Below, piece after piece: positions 34,141 to 44,208 of a DNA stretch of 64,000 nucleotides. The first letter of the stretch is position 1. Every line of letters starts with the position of its first letter. The stretch comes from Paraplanobispora takensis (GTDB lineage: Bacteria > Actinomycetota > Actinomycetes > Streptosporangiales > Streptosporangiaceae), in the NCBI RefSeq assembly GCF_016863195.1, contig NZ_BOOK01000024.1, positions 124,001 through 188,000 on the forward strand. Reading direction: 5' to 3'. The translations under genes were made by a program, and so were the position numbers. The notes under the pieces are model-generated. The model did no database searches. It saw nothing but the letters and a program-made list of their open reading frames with translations, and was not told the DNA's origin.

Positions 34141-34935
34141 ATGCCCACATTCCCCACGCCGGGTCCCATCACCTTCAGCGCCCACTTCGCGGGCGGCAGC
34201 CTCCGGATCACGGCCTCCGACCGCGAGGACACCACGGTCGACATACGGCCGGCCGATCCCTCCGACCTCGACCACGCCCGGTCCGTCCGGGTCGAGCACG
34301 ACGCCGGCACCGTCAGCGTCAAGGCGCCCGACCTGCGGAGCCTCCGCCGCATCCCCGCCGTCGACGTCGTCGTGGCCCTGCCCTCCGGGTCACACGTGCG
34401 CGCCGACACCGTCTCGGCCGACGTGAGCGCGGCCGGGCCGCTGTGCGACGTCGAGATCTCAACCGCCTCAGGTGACGTCACCCTCGAGCACGCGGCCGGA
34501 CTACGCGTCAGGACGACGTCGGGTGACGTCAGGTGTGACGTCACGGAAGGCCCCGCCTCGGTGAAGACCACCTCGGGTGCGGTACGGCTGGGCGCGGTCG
34601 CCGGCCCGGCCGGCCTGACCACCGTCTCCGGCGAGGCCGAGATCGGAGAGGCGGGCGGCGACGTCACCGCCAAGTCGGCCTCCGGGCGGATCCGGGTCCA
34701 CCGGATCGCCGGGGGGCAGGTCTCGGTGAACACCGCCTCCGGCGACGTCTCGGTCGGGGTCGCCTCCGGCACCGCGACGTGGCTCGACGTCAGCTCACTG
34801 TCCGGGAAGATCAACTCCGAGCTGACCCCGTTCGGCCAGGACGATCAGCCCACCGAGGACGAGAACACGGTCGAACTCGGCATCCGCACCGTCAGCGGCG
34901 ACATCTCCATCACCAGATCGGAAGGCACGCGATGA
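34141..34935 (+). CDS. DUF4097-type beta-strand-repeat protein
   Basis: This 264-residue protein is built of repeated short strands with the recurring unit S-G-D-V/I (STASGDVTLEH, RTTSGDVRC, KTTSGAVRLG, TVSGEAEIGE, NTASGDVSVGV, RTVSGDISI), a right-handed beta-helix pattern typical of DUF4097. No signal peptide or membrane segment is seen, so it is probably cytoplasmic. GAGGGAG lies about 8 nt before the ATG. It follows the RHH gene and overlaps the next ORF by 4 nt. Three further TGACGTCA copies occur inside it. Function unknown. Confidence 0.8.
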   Translation: MPTFPTPGPITFSAHFAGGSLRITASDREDTTVDIRPADPSDLDHARSVRVEHDAGTVSVKAPDLRSLRRIPAVDVVVALPSGSHVRADTVSADVSAAGPLCDVEISTASGDVTLEHAAGLRVRTTSGDVRCDVTEGPASVKTTSGAVRLGAVAGPAGLTTVSGEAEIGEAGGDVTAKSASGRIRVHRIAGGQVSVNTASGDVSVGVASGTATWLDVSSLSGKINSELTPFGQDDQPTEDENTVELGIRTVSGDISITRSEGTR

Positions 34936-35153
34936 ACACCGACATGATCCTGCACCACGCCATCGCCATGCACGCCGAGCGCATCGCCGAGGCCGAGCAC
35001 TCCCGCGCGCTCGCCCGCCGAGGCCCCGGGCGGCGGCGCTCCCCCGCCCTCCTGCGCCACCGCCTGGCCATCCTCCTCCACACCCTGGCCGAGGCCGTCG
35101 ACACCCCGCCCCGCCCCTCCTACTCCGCCCACCGCCCCTCCCGGGCATCCTGA
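34932..35153 (+). CDS. Small basic hypothetical protein coupled to the DUF4097 gene
   Basis: This 73-residue ORF begins at an ATGA overlap with the DUF4097-type stop. It is predicted helical and basic: MNTDMILHHAIAMHAERIAE, then RALARRGPGRRR, then LLRHRLAILLHTLAEA. No family recognised. Stop-start overlap and codon use support translation. It may be a partner of the RHH/DUF4097-type pair. Confidence 0.6.
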   Translation: MNTDMILHHAIAMHAERIAEAEHSRALARRGPGRRRSPALLRHRLAILLHTLAEAVDTPPRPSYSAHRPSRAS

Positions 35154-35364
35154 CCGCACCACCCCCACCTCCGGGTGTCTTGACACCACCCCACCTTCAC
35201 CCTCCAGCACACGCGGGCGCGGATCGATCACCCGGCCGGGCCACAACGCCTGTCAGTGCTCCCCGGCGTCATACTCGGCGCCGTCGCCGGCACGGCTCTC
35301 GACCTCCTACGACAGCCGGATCACCGCAGCCTGCCCGAGATCCTCGACCGTTCGCGGCGGGTCG

Positions 35365-35528
35365 TCACGGTGTCGTCCTGCGGGCGTACTTCTTCACCCG
35401 GTACGTCCGTACGTAGTCGAACGCCGCCGTCGCCCCCGACCTGTCCACTGACACAAAGTCGATCTTGACGTGGCCGGTGGCCGCACAAGGCCGATCCGGC
35501 GTTGTGAGGAGGTCTATGCACTGAACCA
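35365..35528 (-). pseudogene. Possible gene remnant: C-terminal coding fragment
   Basis: Reading leftward, an open frame without a clear start ends at the TGA at 35365-35367. Its last part reads VKIDFVSVDRSGATAAFDY then VRTYRVKKYARRTTP, with high-GC third positions, unlike the noncoding DNA around it. It looks like the last 40 or so codons of a lost gene. The rest of the gap 35154-35526 holds nothing else I can support. Confidence 0.25.
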
Positions 35529-35543
35529 AGCGCTTGCTACGCT
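35527..35543 (+). promoter_or_regulatory. CAAGCGCTTG operator and leaderless -10
   Basis: The perfect palindrome CAAGCGCTTG (35527-35536) lies 1 bp before TACGCT (35538-35543), which ends 6 nt before the ATG at 35550. CAAGCGCTTG-centred dyads are typical of TetR operators in actinobacterial lipid and sterol genes. A bound repressor would block this promoter. Confidence 0.5.
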
Positions 35544-35549
35544 CCGGTC

Positions 35550-36619
35550 ATGATACCCACGATCGTCTGGGGTACCGGGAACATCGGCCGCGCGGCCATC
35601 CGCGCCGTCGAGGCCCATCCGGCGCTGGAGCTCACCGCGGTGATCGTCCACGATCCCGCCAAGGCCGGCCGTGACGCCGGCGAACTGGCCGGCCTCGGCC
35701 GCGACCTCGGGGTCGCGGCGACCGGCGACGCCGGCGAGGCGCTGGCCACCGGCCCCCGCGCCGTGGTGTACGCCGCCTCCGGCGACATCCGCCCCGACGA
35801 GGCCCTGGCCGACGTCGTCAAGGCGGTCCGGGCCGGGGCCGTGGTCGTCACCCCCTCGCTGTACGCGCTCTACGACCAGCGCAACGCCCCGCCGGAGATG
35901 CGGGAGCCGGTGCTGGCCGCCGTCGCCGAGGGCGGCGGATCGCTGTTCGTCTCCGGCGTCGACCCCGGCTGGGGCAACGACGTGCTGCCGCTGCTGATCA
36001 GCGGGCTGACCGCCGACGTGGACGTGATCCGCTGTCAGGAGATCTTCGACTACACCACCTACGACCAGCCCGACGCGGTCCGCTACCTGGTCGGCATGGG
36101 CCAGCCGATGGACTACGAGCCGCCGATGATCGCCCCGACGGTCCCGACCATGGTGTGGGGCGGGCAGGTACGGCTGATGGCCCGGGCCCTGGACGTCGAG
36201 CTCGACGAGATCCGCGAGACCGTGGAACGGCGCCCGCTCGAATCCACGGTGGGCACCGCGACGATGGGCGAGTTCGAGGCCGGCACCCAGGGCGCGATCC
36301 GGTTCGAGGTGCAGGGGATAGTCGGGGGCGAGCCCCGCATCGTCATCGAGCACGTCACCCGCATCCACCCCTCCTGCGCGCCGGACTGGCCGACGCCGCC
36401 CGACGGCGACGGGGCGCACCGGGTGATCGTCGAGGGACGTCCGCACATCGAGGTCACGGTCGAGGCCGTCGACGAGAGCGGCAACCGCTCCGCCGGCGGG
36501 AACGCGACCGCGGTCGGCCGGCTGGTCAACGCCGTCGACTGGCTCGTGGAGGCCAAACCCGGGCTCTACGACGCGCTCGACGTGCCGCTGCGGCCCGGCA
36601 GGCTCGCAAGGAGGCGGCC

Positions 36620-36623
<4 letters not shown>
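35550..36623 (+). CDS. NAD(P)-binding dehydrogenase (dihydrodipicolinate-reductase-like fold)
   Basis: This 357-residue protein has an N-terminal Rossmann motif IVWGTGNIGRAAIRAVEAHP at 4-23, VVYAASGDIRPDEAL, and VSGVDPGWGNDVLPLLISG, a pattern shared with 2,4-diaminopentanoate-dehydrogenase-like amine/dihydrodipicolinate reductases annotated in many actinobacteria. The substrate is unknown; mycobacterial relatives occur with lipid and sterol genes. The leaderless-type ATG at 35550 has a palindromic operator just upstream. It overlaps the next gene by 4 nt. Confidence 0.72.
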
Positions 36624-38928
<2,305 letters not shown>

Positions 38929-38940
38929 GACGGCCGGGAC

Positions 38941-38978
38941 GGCGACCCGCCCGTCCCCGCGGGGACGGGCGGGTCGCC
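38941..38978. terminator. Bidirectional terminator after cholesterol oxidase
   Basis: A perfect 18-bp GC stem (38941-38958 with 38961-38978) with only a GC dinucleotide centre lies between the convergent cholesterol oxidase and monooxygenase genes, 12 nt after one stop and 2 nt from the other. Confidence 0.85.
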
Positions 38979-38980
38979 GC

Positions 38981-40588
38981 TCAGGAGCCGGCGCCCAGGA
39001 CGGTGTCGAGGATCCGCCCGCCGTCGGCGTCGCCGCTCCCGCGCCAGGCGACGTGCTGGTCGGGACGGACCACCAGCAGCGGCGCGCCGTACCGGTCGAA
39101 CAGGCCCTCGCCCGTCAGGTCGGCCACCGTGAACGGCACGCCGCGCGCCCGGGCCGGGGCCTCCAGCACGGCGGGATCGGCGTCGGCGGACAGGCGCAGC
39201 AGGGTCAGGCCCGGTCCGAGGGCGTCGAACAGGGAGCGGCCGTCACGGAGCCAGGCGTGCGGCAGGCGGGCGCCCGGCCGGGCCGAGCCGTGGTAGGTCT
39301 GCGGGGTGTGGGACGGCACGGGCGAGCCGTCGTCGACGACCGCCGGGGAGCCGGCGTAGTGATAGCCCAGGACGAGTCCCTCGCTGTAGACCTCCCCGGC
39401 CTTGACCCGCAGCGCGGCGGCCGTCTCCGCGCGCAGGCGCTCCGCCTCGGGGCCCAGGCCTGTGAGCGGGCGGCCGGCGAAGGAGGGGGCGAGCAGTTTC
39501 TCCTGGGCGGAGCTGTCGGCGATGGTCTGCGCGGCGACCGGGCGGCGCTCGGCCTCGTAGCTGTCCAGCAGCGCCGTACCGCCCCAGCCCTGGAGCACGG
39601 CGGCGAGCTTCCAGCCGATGTTCACCGCGTCGCCGACGCAGGTGTTGAAGCCGTGCCCGCCCCACGGGGGGTTGAGGTGGGCGGCGTCGCCGACCAGGAA
39701 CACCCGGCCCGAACGGTAGCGGTCCGCCAGCAGCATCCGGGCGACCCAGGGGTCGGTGCCCAGGACGTGCACGGGCCCGCCGTACTCCGCCCCGATGAGG
39801 GAGCGCACCAGCGCCTGCGGGTCCGGGGCAGAGGTGCGCACGTCGACCCGCTGGACGATCGCCCACCACCGGTCGTCCAGGTCCATCCGGCCCATCAGGC
39901 CGGAGACCTCCGGACTGATCACCCAGTACTGCACGGCCGGATCCAGAGGCACCTCCTGCCCCAGGCCCGGCGCCCGGAAGACGACGCTGAGGTTGGGGCG
40001 CTCGCCGGAGGAGCCGGTGTAGGCCACCCCGGCGGCCGTACGGCTGACGCCGCCCGCGCCGTCGCATCCCAGCAGGTACTCCGCCTCGATCACGCGGGCG
40101 GAGCCGTCGCCGTCGGCGACCGCGGCGCGCACGGAGCCTTCGTCCTGATCGATCGCGGTGACCGTGTGCCCGGTCAGGAACGTGACACACGACAGCTCGG
40201 AGACGACCTTGCGCAGCACCCGCTCGACGACCGGCTGCGGCACCTGCTGGCCGGGCTCGGCCCAGCGCTCGTCGCGGCCCTCGTACAGTCCGAAGGCGTT
40301 GCGGAAGCGGGTGAGCTCCGTGCCGAGCAGGGCGGTGCAGAAGGCGACGTCCTGCGACCAGGAGACCGGCAGCGGCGCGGCGGCGCGCAGCCGGTCGGCC
40401 ACGCCCCAGCGGCGCAGGTGCTCCATGGTGCGGATGCTGGTGGTCTTGGCCCGCGGGCGGTCCTCGTCCAGGGTGATGCGCGGCTCGACCAGGCAGGTGC
40501 GGATCCCGCGCCGCCCGAGCTCGACGGCCGCCGCGAGACCGGCGGGACCGCCGCCGGCGATCATCACCTGCGTCGCGGGCCGGGTCAT
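38981..40588 (-). CDS. FAD-dependent aromatic monooxygenase (group A, PheA/TfdB-like)
   Basis: This 535-residue flavin hydroxylase has the FAD motif VMIAGGGPAGLAAAVELGRRG at 8-28 (GxGxxG), DG motif LLGCDGAGGVSRTAAG, and the second FAD motif VFLVGDAAHLNPPWGGHGFN, plus a C-terminal thioredoxin-like domain. Such enzymes hydroxylate phenols using NAD(P)H and O2. It is the last gene of an aromatic operon with a hydroxyquinol-type ring-cleavage enzyme, so it may make that substrate. ATGA overlap with the FAH gene. Confidence 0.87.
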   Translation of the reverse strand: MTRPATQVMIAGGGPAGLAAAVELGRRGIRTCLVEPRITLDEDRPRAKTTSIRTMEHLRRWGVADRLRAAAPLPVSWSQDVAFCTALLGTELTRFRNAFGLYEGRDERWAEPGQQVPQPVVERVLRKVVSELSCVTFLTGHTVTAIDQDEGSVRAAVADGDGSARVIEAEYLLGCDGAGGVSRTAAGVAYTGSSGERPNLSVVFRAPGLGQEVPLDPAVQYWVISPEVSGLMGRMDLDDRWWAIVQRVDVRTSAPDPQALVRSLIGAEYGGPVHVLGTDPWVARMLLADRYRSGRVFLVGDAAHLNPPWGGHGFNTCVGDAVNIGWKLAAVLQGWGGTALLDSYEAERRPVAAQTIADSSAQEKLLAPSFAGRPLTGLGPEAERLRAETAAALRVKAGEVYSEGLVLGYHYAGSPAVVDDGSPVPSHTPQTYHGSARPGARLPHAWLRDGRSLFDALGPGLTLLRLSADADPAVLEAPARARGVPFTVADLTGEGLFDRYGAPLLVVRPDQHVAWRGSGDADGGRILDTVLGAGS

Positions 40589-41439
40589 GCGCCGCTCCGC
40601 GCCGAGGCGTCGGTGACGGGGGTGCGCAGCAGGCCCAGCCGTTCGACCTCGACCTCCACCACGTCGCCGGGCGCCAGCAGCCGCGGCGGCGTGCGGACGT
40701 AGCCGACGCCCTCGGGGGTGCCGGTGGCGATGACGTCGCCGGGGTGGAGCGTCATCGTGGCGCTGATCCGCGAGAGCAGCTCCGGCACGGTGAAGATCAT
40801 GTCCCGGGTGTCGCCGTCCTGCACGACCTCGCCGTTGACCCGGGTGACCAGACGAAGGCCGTCGGCCGGGCTGCCGGCCTCGTCGGCGGTGACGATGGGG
40901 CCCATCGGCCCGCTGAGATCGGCGTTCTTGCCCAGCGTCCACTGCGTGGTGAGCTTCTGGGCGGTGCGGGCGGTGAGGTCGTTGAAGACGGCGTAGCCCA
41001 GGACGCCGGCCTCGGCCTCCTCCTCGCCGGCGTCGGTCAGCCGGGCGCCGACGATCGCGGCGACCTCGCCCTCCCAGTCCAGTCCCGGCTCGTTGGCGGG
41101 CACCGGCACCGGCGTGCCGGTCACCGACAGCGAGGCGGTCCACCGGCCGAACACCGTCGGGTGCTCCGGCGGCCGGAACCCGCCCTCGGCGGCGTGCGCC
41201 CGGTAGTTGAGCCCGATGCACAGCACCCGGGCCGAGGGCGGCACGGGCGGCGCGAGCTCCACCTCCGCCAGCGGCACCGTGCCCTCTCCGGCCGCGCGCG
41301 CCTCCTCCAGCCAGTGCGGCAGGTCCGCGTAGAAGTCGGTGACCTCCGCCAGGGGCGTGACGGCGCCCTCCGCCAGGACGCCGACGGTGACCTGCCGCCT
41401 GCCGCGGTCCCCGCCGGTGGCCATGCCGATGAGCCTCAT
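40585..41439 (-). CDS. Fumarylacetoacetate hydrolase-family protein
   Basis: This 284-residue FAH-fold enzyme has VLCIGLNYRAHAAEGG, the metal-binding acidic residues in LDWEGEVAAIVG, VFNDLTART, and ATGTPEGVGYVRTPP. Members hydrolyse or decarboxylate diketo acids in ring-cleavage pathways; 2-hydroxyhepta-2,4-diene-1,7-dioate isomerase and fumarylpyruvate hydrolase are typical. GGAG lies upstream of the ATG. It overlaps both neighbours by 4 nt. It probably acts on the ring-cleavage product made in this operon. Confidence 0.87.
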   Translation of the reverse strand: MRLIGMATGGDRGRRQVTVGVLAEGAVTPLAEVTDFYADLPHWLEEARAAGEGTVPLAEVELAPPVPPSARVLCIGLNYRAHAAEGGFRPPEHPTVFGRWTASLSVTGTPVPVPANEPGLDWEGEVAAIVGARLTDAGEEEAEAGVLGYAVFNDLTARTAQKLTTQWTLGKNADLSGPMGPIVTADEAGSPADGLRLVTRVNGEVVQDGDTRDMIFTVPELLSRISATMTLHPGDVIATGTPEGVGYVRTPPRLLAPGDVVEVEVERLGLLRTPVTDASARSGA

Positions 41440-42353
41440 CGCGCCTCTCCTTCCGCGACCGGCCGGACGTCGTGCGCGACCAGCCGGATGTCGAACTCGG
41501 CCTCCAGGAACGGGCCCTTCATCTCGAAGCGATCCGCCGCGGCCGGGTCGTCGCACGGGCGGAAGGGCGCGACGAGCGCGTCCTTGACCGCGAAGGCGGC
41601 GTCCGAGCCGAGGTAGGGGTCGCCGTCGACGAAGATGTGGGTGGTCAGCGGCCGGTGCCCGGCCGCCTCGACCCGGATGTGGACGTGGGCCGGCCGCATG
41701 GGGTGGCGGCCCAGCGCGCGCAGCAGCTCGCCGACCGGGCCGTCGGTGGGCACCGGGTAGCTGCTCGGCCGTACCGTACGGAACCAGTAGGAGCCGTCCT
41801 CGCCCGTGGTCAGCAGGGCCCGCAGGTTGCCCTCCGGCTGCGCGGCGTCCTGACTGTCGTACAGCCCGGCGTCGTCGGCCTGCCAGATGTCGAGCACGGC
41901 GCCGGGCAGCGGGCGCCCGTCGCAGTCGGTGACCCGGCCGTGCACGACGGCGGCCTCGCCCCGGTCGCGCTCGGGCCCCTCGGCGATCCAGGCGCCCATC
42001 GGGCGGGGCGGGGCCGGCGAGTGGAAGGGTCCCTCGACCGAGCTGGGGGTCATGGTCGGCGGGCCGGTGTGGTTGACCTCGTCGACGGCCGAGGTCAGGC
42101 CCAGCATGTCGGACAGCAGGATGAACTCGTTGCGCCTGTCGGTGCAGGCGTGCCCGGTGCGGACCAGGAAGTCCACGGCCCGCAGCCATTCGGCCTCGGT
42201 GGGCCTGGTCTCGCGCACGAAGGCGTGCAGGTGCGTGACGATGCCCGCGATCAGCTCGCGCAGCCGCTCGTCCTCGCCTCCCACGGAGTCGAGCACCTGG
42301 GCCGGCAGCGCGTCGAGCCGCTCGTGCGGGGATCCGGTGGTGGCCGGTTTCAT
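41436..42353 (-). CDS. Intradiol ring-cleavage dioxygenase, hydroxyquinol 1,2-dioxygenase type
   Basis: This 305-residue enzyme cleaves catechol-type rings between the hydroxyls using Fe(III). The N-terminal helical dimer domain (VRETRPTEAEWLRAVDFLVR, then RNEFILLSDMLGL) is followed by a beta-sandwich with iron ligands Y in AGLYDSQD, Y in RPSSYPVPTDG and two His in RPAHVHIRV. The N-terminal pattern and length match hydroxyquinol 1,2-dioxygenases better than catechol enzymes. An ATG at 42353 is used; the ribosome site is weak. Confidence 0.83.
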   Translation of the reverse strand: MKPATTGSPHERLDALPAQVLDSVGGEDERLRELIAGIVTHLHAFVRETRPTEAEWLRAVDFLVRTGHACTDRRNEFILLSDMLGLTSAVDEVNHTGPPTMTPSSVEGPFHSPAPPRPMGAWIAEGPERDRGEAAVVHGRVTDCDGRPLPGAVLDIWQADDAGLYDSQDAAQPEGNLRALLTTGEDGSYWFRTVRPSSYPVPTDGPVGELLRALGRHPMRPAHVHIRVEAAGHRPLTTHIFVDGDPYLGSDAAFAVKDALVAPFRPCDDPAAADRFEMKGPFLEAEFDIRLVAHDVRPVAEGEAR

Positions 42354-42393
42354 GGGGTGATGGCTCCTCGTCGGGGGTTCGCGGTGGAAGGTC

Positions 42394-43374
42394 TCAGGAC
42401 GTGCCGGCCGGGACCCGCCGCACGAGGCGGCGGGCGAACTCCAGCGCCTCACGGAAGAGGGCCTCGCCGTCCGCCGGCCCGATCCACAGGTGGTCGGCGC
42501 CCTCGATCAGCCGCAGGCTCACCCGGCCTCCGGCGGTACGCAGCGCCTGCGCGAGCTGCTCGCTCTGTGCGCAGGGGACGAACCGGTCGGCCGTACCGTG
42601 CGCCAGGAGGAAGGGCGGCGGATCGGCGGGGACGTGGGCGACCGGGCTGGCCGCCTCGGCCAGCTCCGGCGCCTGCGGCACCGGCGCGCCGATCAGCCGG
42701 GCCTCCCGGGAGTCGGGGGCGTCGGGGGCGGTCACCGCGTCCGGGCGGGACTGGTTCTGCATGGTGCGCAGGTCGGCGGGGCCGTACCAGTCGACGACCC
42801 CCGCGACCGTCACCGACGGCCCCGGGACTCCCACCCCGCCCTCGAACTCGGGGCGGCCGGCCGTCAGGCCGAGCAGGGCGGCGAGGTGGCCGCCGGCCGA
42901 CTCGCCCCACAGCACGACCCGGCCGGCGTCGAGCCCGAGCCCGGCGCCGTGCGCCCGCAGCCAGCGCAGCGCGGCCTTGCCGTCGTGCAGCTGGGCGGGG
43001 AAGACCGCCTCCCCGCTGAGCCGGTAGTCGATCGAGGCGACCGCGAAGCCGGCCCCGGCCAGCAGGTCGAACGGGCTCTGCGGCCAGGAGTCGAAGGCGG
43101 GTCCGAAGCGGCCGCGGCTCCCGCCCTGCCACCCGCCGCCGTGCAGGAAGACCACGACGGGCGCGGGCCGGCTCGCTCCGGCGGGCAGGTAGAGGTCGAG
43201 CAGGAGCGGCCGGAACCCGATCGGCGCGGCGTACTCGACGCCGCGCAGCAGCCGGGAGCCGCCCGGGGAGGTCTCCGGGGCCGGGAGCCGGGCGGCGGGC
43301 TGCTCCGGGGGGCCCGGCCGGTCCCGGGACCCGGCGGAAGACCGGTCCGGGTGCCGGGCGGGCGGTGCGGTCAC
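42394..43374 (-). CDS. Alpha/beta hydrolase, esterase of the HSL/BD-FAE type
   Basis: This 326-residue protein has a Pro-rich N-terminus, then VVFLHGGGWQGG (HGGGW oxyanion), nucleophile elbow LWGESAGGHLA (GxSxG), Asp in AHGTADRFVP and His in EGADHLW. This is a carboxylesterase layout, and it may release a phenol or acid from an ester feeding the pathway. The GTG start lies 1 nt after the cupin stop. No signal peptide is evident. Confidence 0.83.
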   Translation of the reverse strand: MTAPPARHPDRSSAGSRDRPGPPEQPAARLPAPETSPGGSRLLRGVEYAAPIGFRPLLLDLYLPAGASRPAPVVVFLHGGGWQGGSRGRFGPAFDSWPQSPFDLLAGAGFAVASIDYRLSGEAVFPAQLHDGKAALRWLRAHGAGLGLDAGRVVLWGESAGGHLAALLGLTAGRPEFEGGVGVPGPSVTVAGVVDWYGPADLRTMQNQSRPDAVTAPDAPDSREARLIGAPVPQAPELAEAASPVAHVPADPPPFLLAHGTADRFVPCAQSEQLAQALRTAGGRVSLRLIEGADHLWIGPADGEALFREALEFARRLVRRVPAGTS

Positions 43375-43375
43375 C

Positions 43376-43918
43376 TCAGCCGTCCAGCCGCAGGTCGAAG
43401 CGGAACTCGTTGCGGAACTCGCGCCCGGCCGCGGCGAGCCGCTCCGGGGAGGGCGCGTACGGCGGGTCCGGCAGTGCGAAGGAGTCCGTGCGGGTCCCGG
43501 CGGCGGCGAAGAACCGCTCGAACCCGCCGGTGCAGACTCCGAGGATCCTGGTGTCGTCGGCCTCCACCCGGAAGGTGTGCGGCAGACCGGCCGGGACGTA
43601 TCCGAAGTCGCCCGGCTTCAGCAGCCTCTCCAGCCGCTCGCCCGCCGCGTCCTGGATCCACACCCGCGCCCGGCCGCCGAGCACGAAGAAGATCTCGTGG
43701 ACGTCGGCGTGCGCGTGCGTGGGGATGGCCTCGCCCTTGGGCGCCGCCAGCGTGAAGACGCCGAACTGCCCCTGGGTCTCGTCCTTGCTGAGCAGGACGG
43801 TGACCAGCGAGTCGAACAGGTGCGCCCGCTCGCCCTCCCCCGCCTCCAGGAAGAACGGCACGGGCTCTCCCGGGAGGGAGAAGCCCCGGGCGCCGGGCTG
43901 CGCGAACTGCGCGGTCAT
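43376..43918 (-). CDS. Quercetin-dioxygenase-like cupin
   Basis: This 180-residue bicupin-like protein shows metal motif THAHADVHEIFFVLGG (HxHxxxxE) and KPGDFGYVPAGLPHTFRV. It resembles actinobacterial quercetin 2,3-dioxygenase-like proteins. GAGG lies 7 nt before the ATG. It is the first gene of the leftward aromatic operon, divergent from IclR, so its upstream DNA should carry the operon promoter. Confidence 0.8.
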   Translation of the reverse strand: MTAQFAQPGARGFSLPGEPVPFFLEAGEGERAHLFDSLVTVLLSKDETQGQFGVFTLAAPKGEAIPTHAHADVHEIFFVLGGRARVWIQDAAGERLERLLKPGDFGYVPAGLPHTFRVEADDTRILGVCTGGFERFFAAAGTRTDSFALPDPPYAPSPERLAAAGREFRNEFRFDLRLDG

Positions 43919-43931
43919 CGGCCTTCCTCGC

Positions 43932-43944
43932 AATCGGATCGATT
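43932..43944. promoter_or_regulatory. AATCG-GAT-CGATT dyad before the aromatic operon
   Basis: A 13-bp dyad with 5-bp arms lies 13 bp upstream of the cupin start. It could be a binding site for the divergent IclR protein. A -10 element is not clear. Confidence 0.35.
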
Positions 43945-44166
43945 CTCCGTGTGACGGGCATCACGCCCGCTGACCGGCAAAACTAGGACGACGTCACCAT
44001 CGGCACCAGCCGGAATTTCATTGAACGGCACACGCGGTGCGATGTCCCGGCGGCGCTCTCCGCAGATTCCCGGGCGCTCCTTTCGATGTCCTTTTCGGGG
44101 TGTCCCCTTCCGGGCGCGTCGCGGGGCGTACTGCGGCCGCGGGTCCTCCCGACCGCGGAGCACGCC

Positions 44167-44202
44167 GCGGTCGTGGGGCACACTGCGGTCGTGGGGCACA
44201 CT
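44167..44202 (+). repeat. Tandem 18-bp repeat carrying the iclR -10
   Basis: Two exact, adjacent copies of an 18-bp unit (44167-44184 and 44185-44202), each ending in CACACT. The second CACACT (44197-44202) ends 6 nt before the GTG at 44209, so it fits a leaderless -10. The first copy may be a regulator site or duplicate -10. Confidence 0.6.
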
Positions 44203-44208
44203 GCACAG

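Noticed and set aside
38981-41221. 746-codon fused reading of FAH and monooxygenase genes
   Set aside because: The FAH gene occupies another frame with complete motifs and a 4-nt junction. The extra N-terminal part is a shadow.
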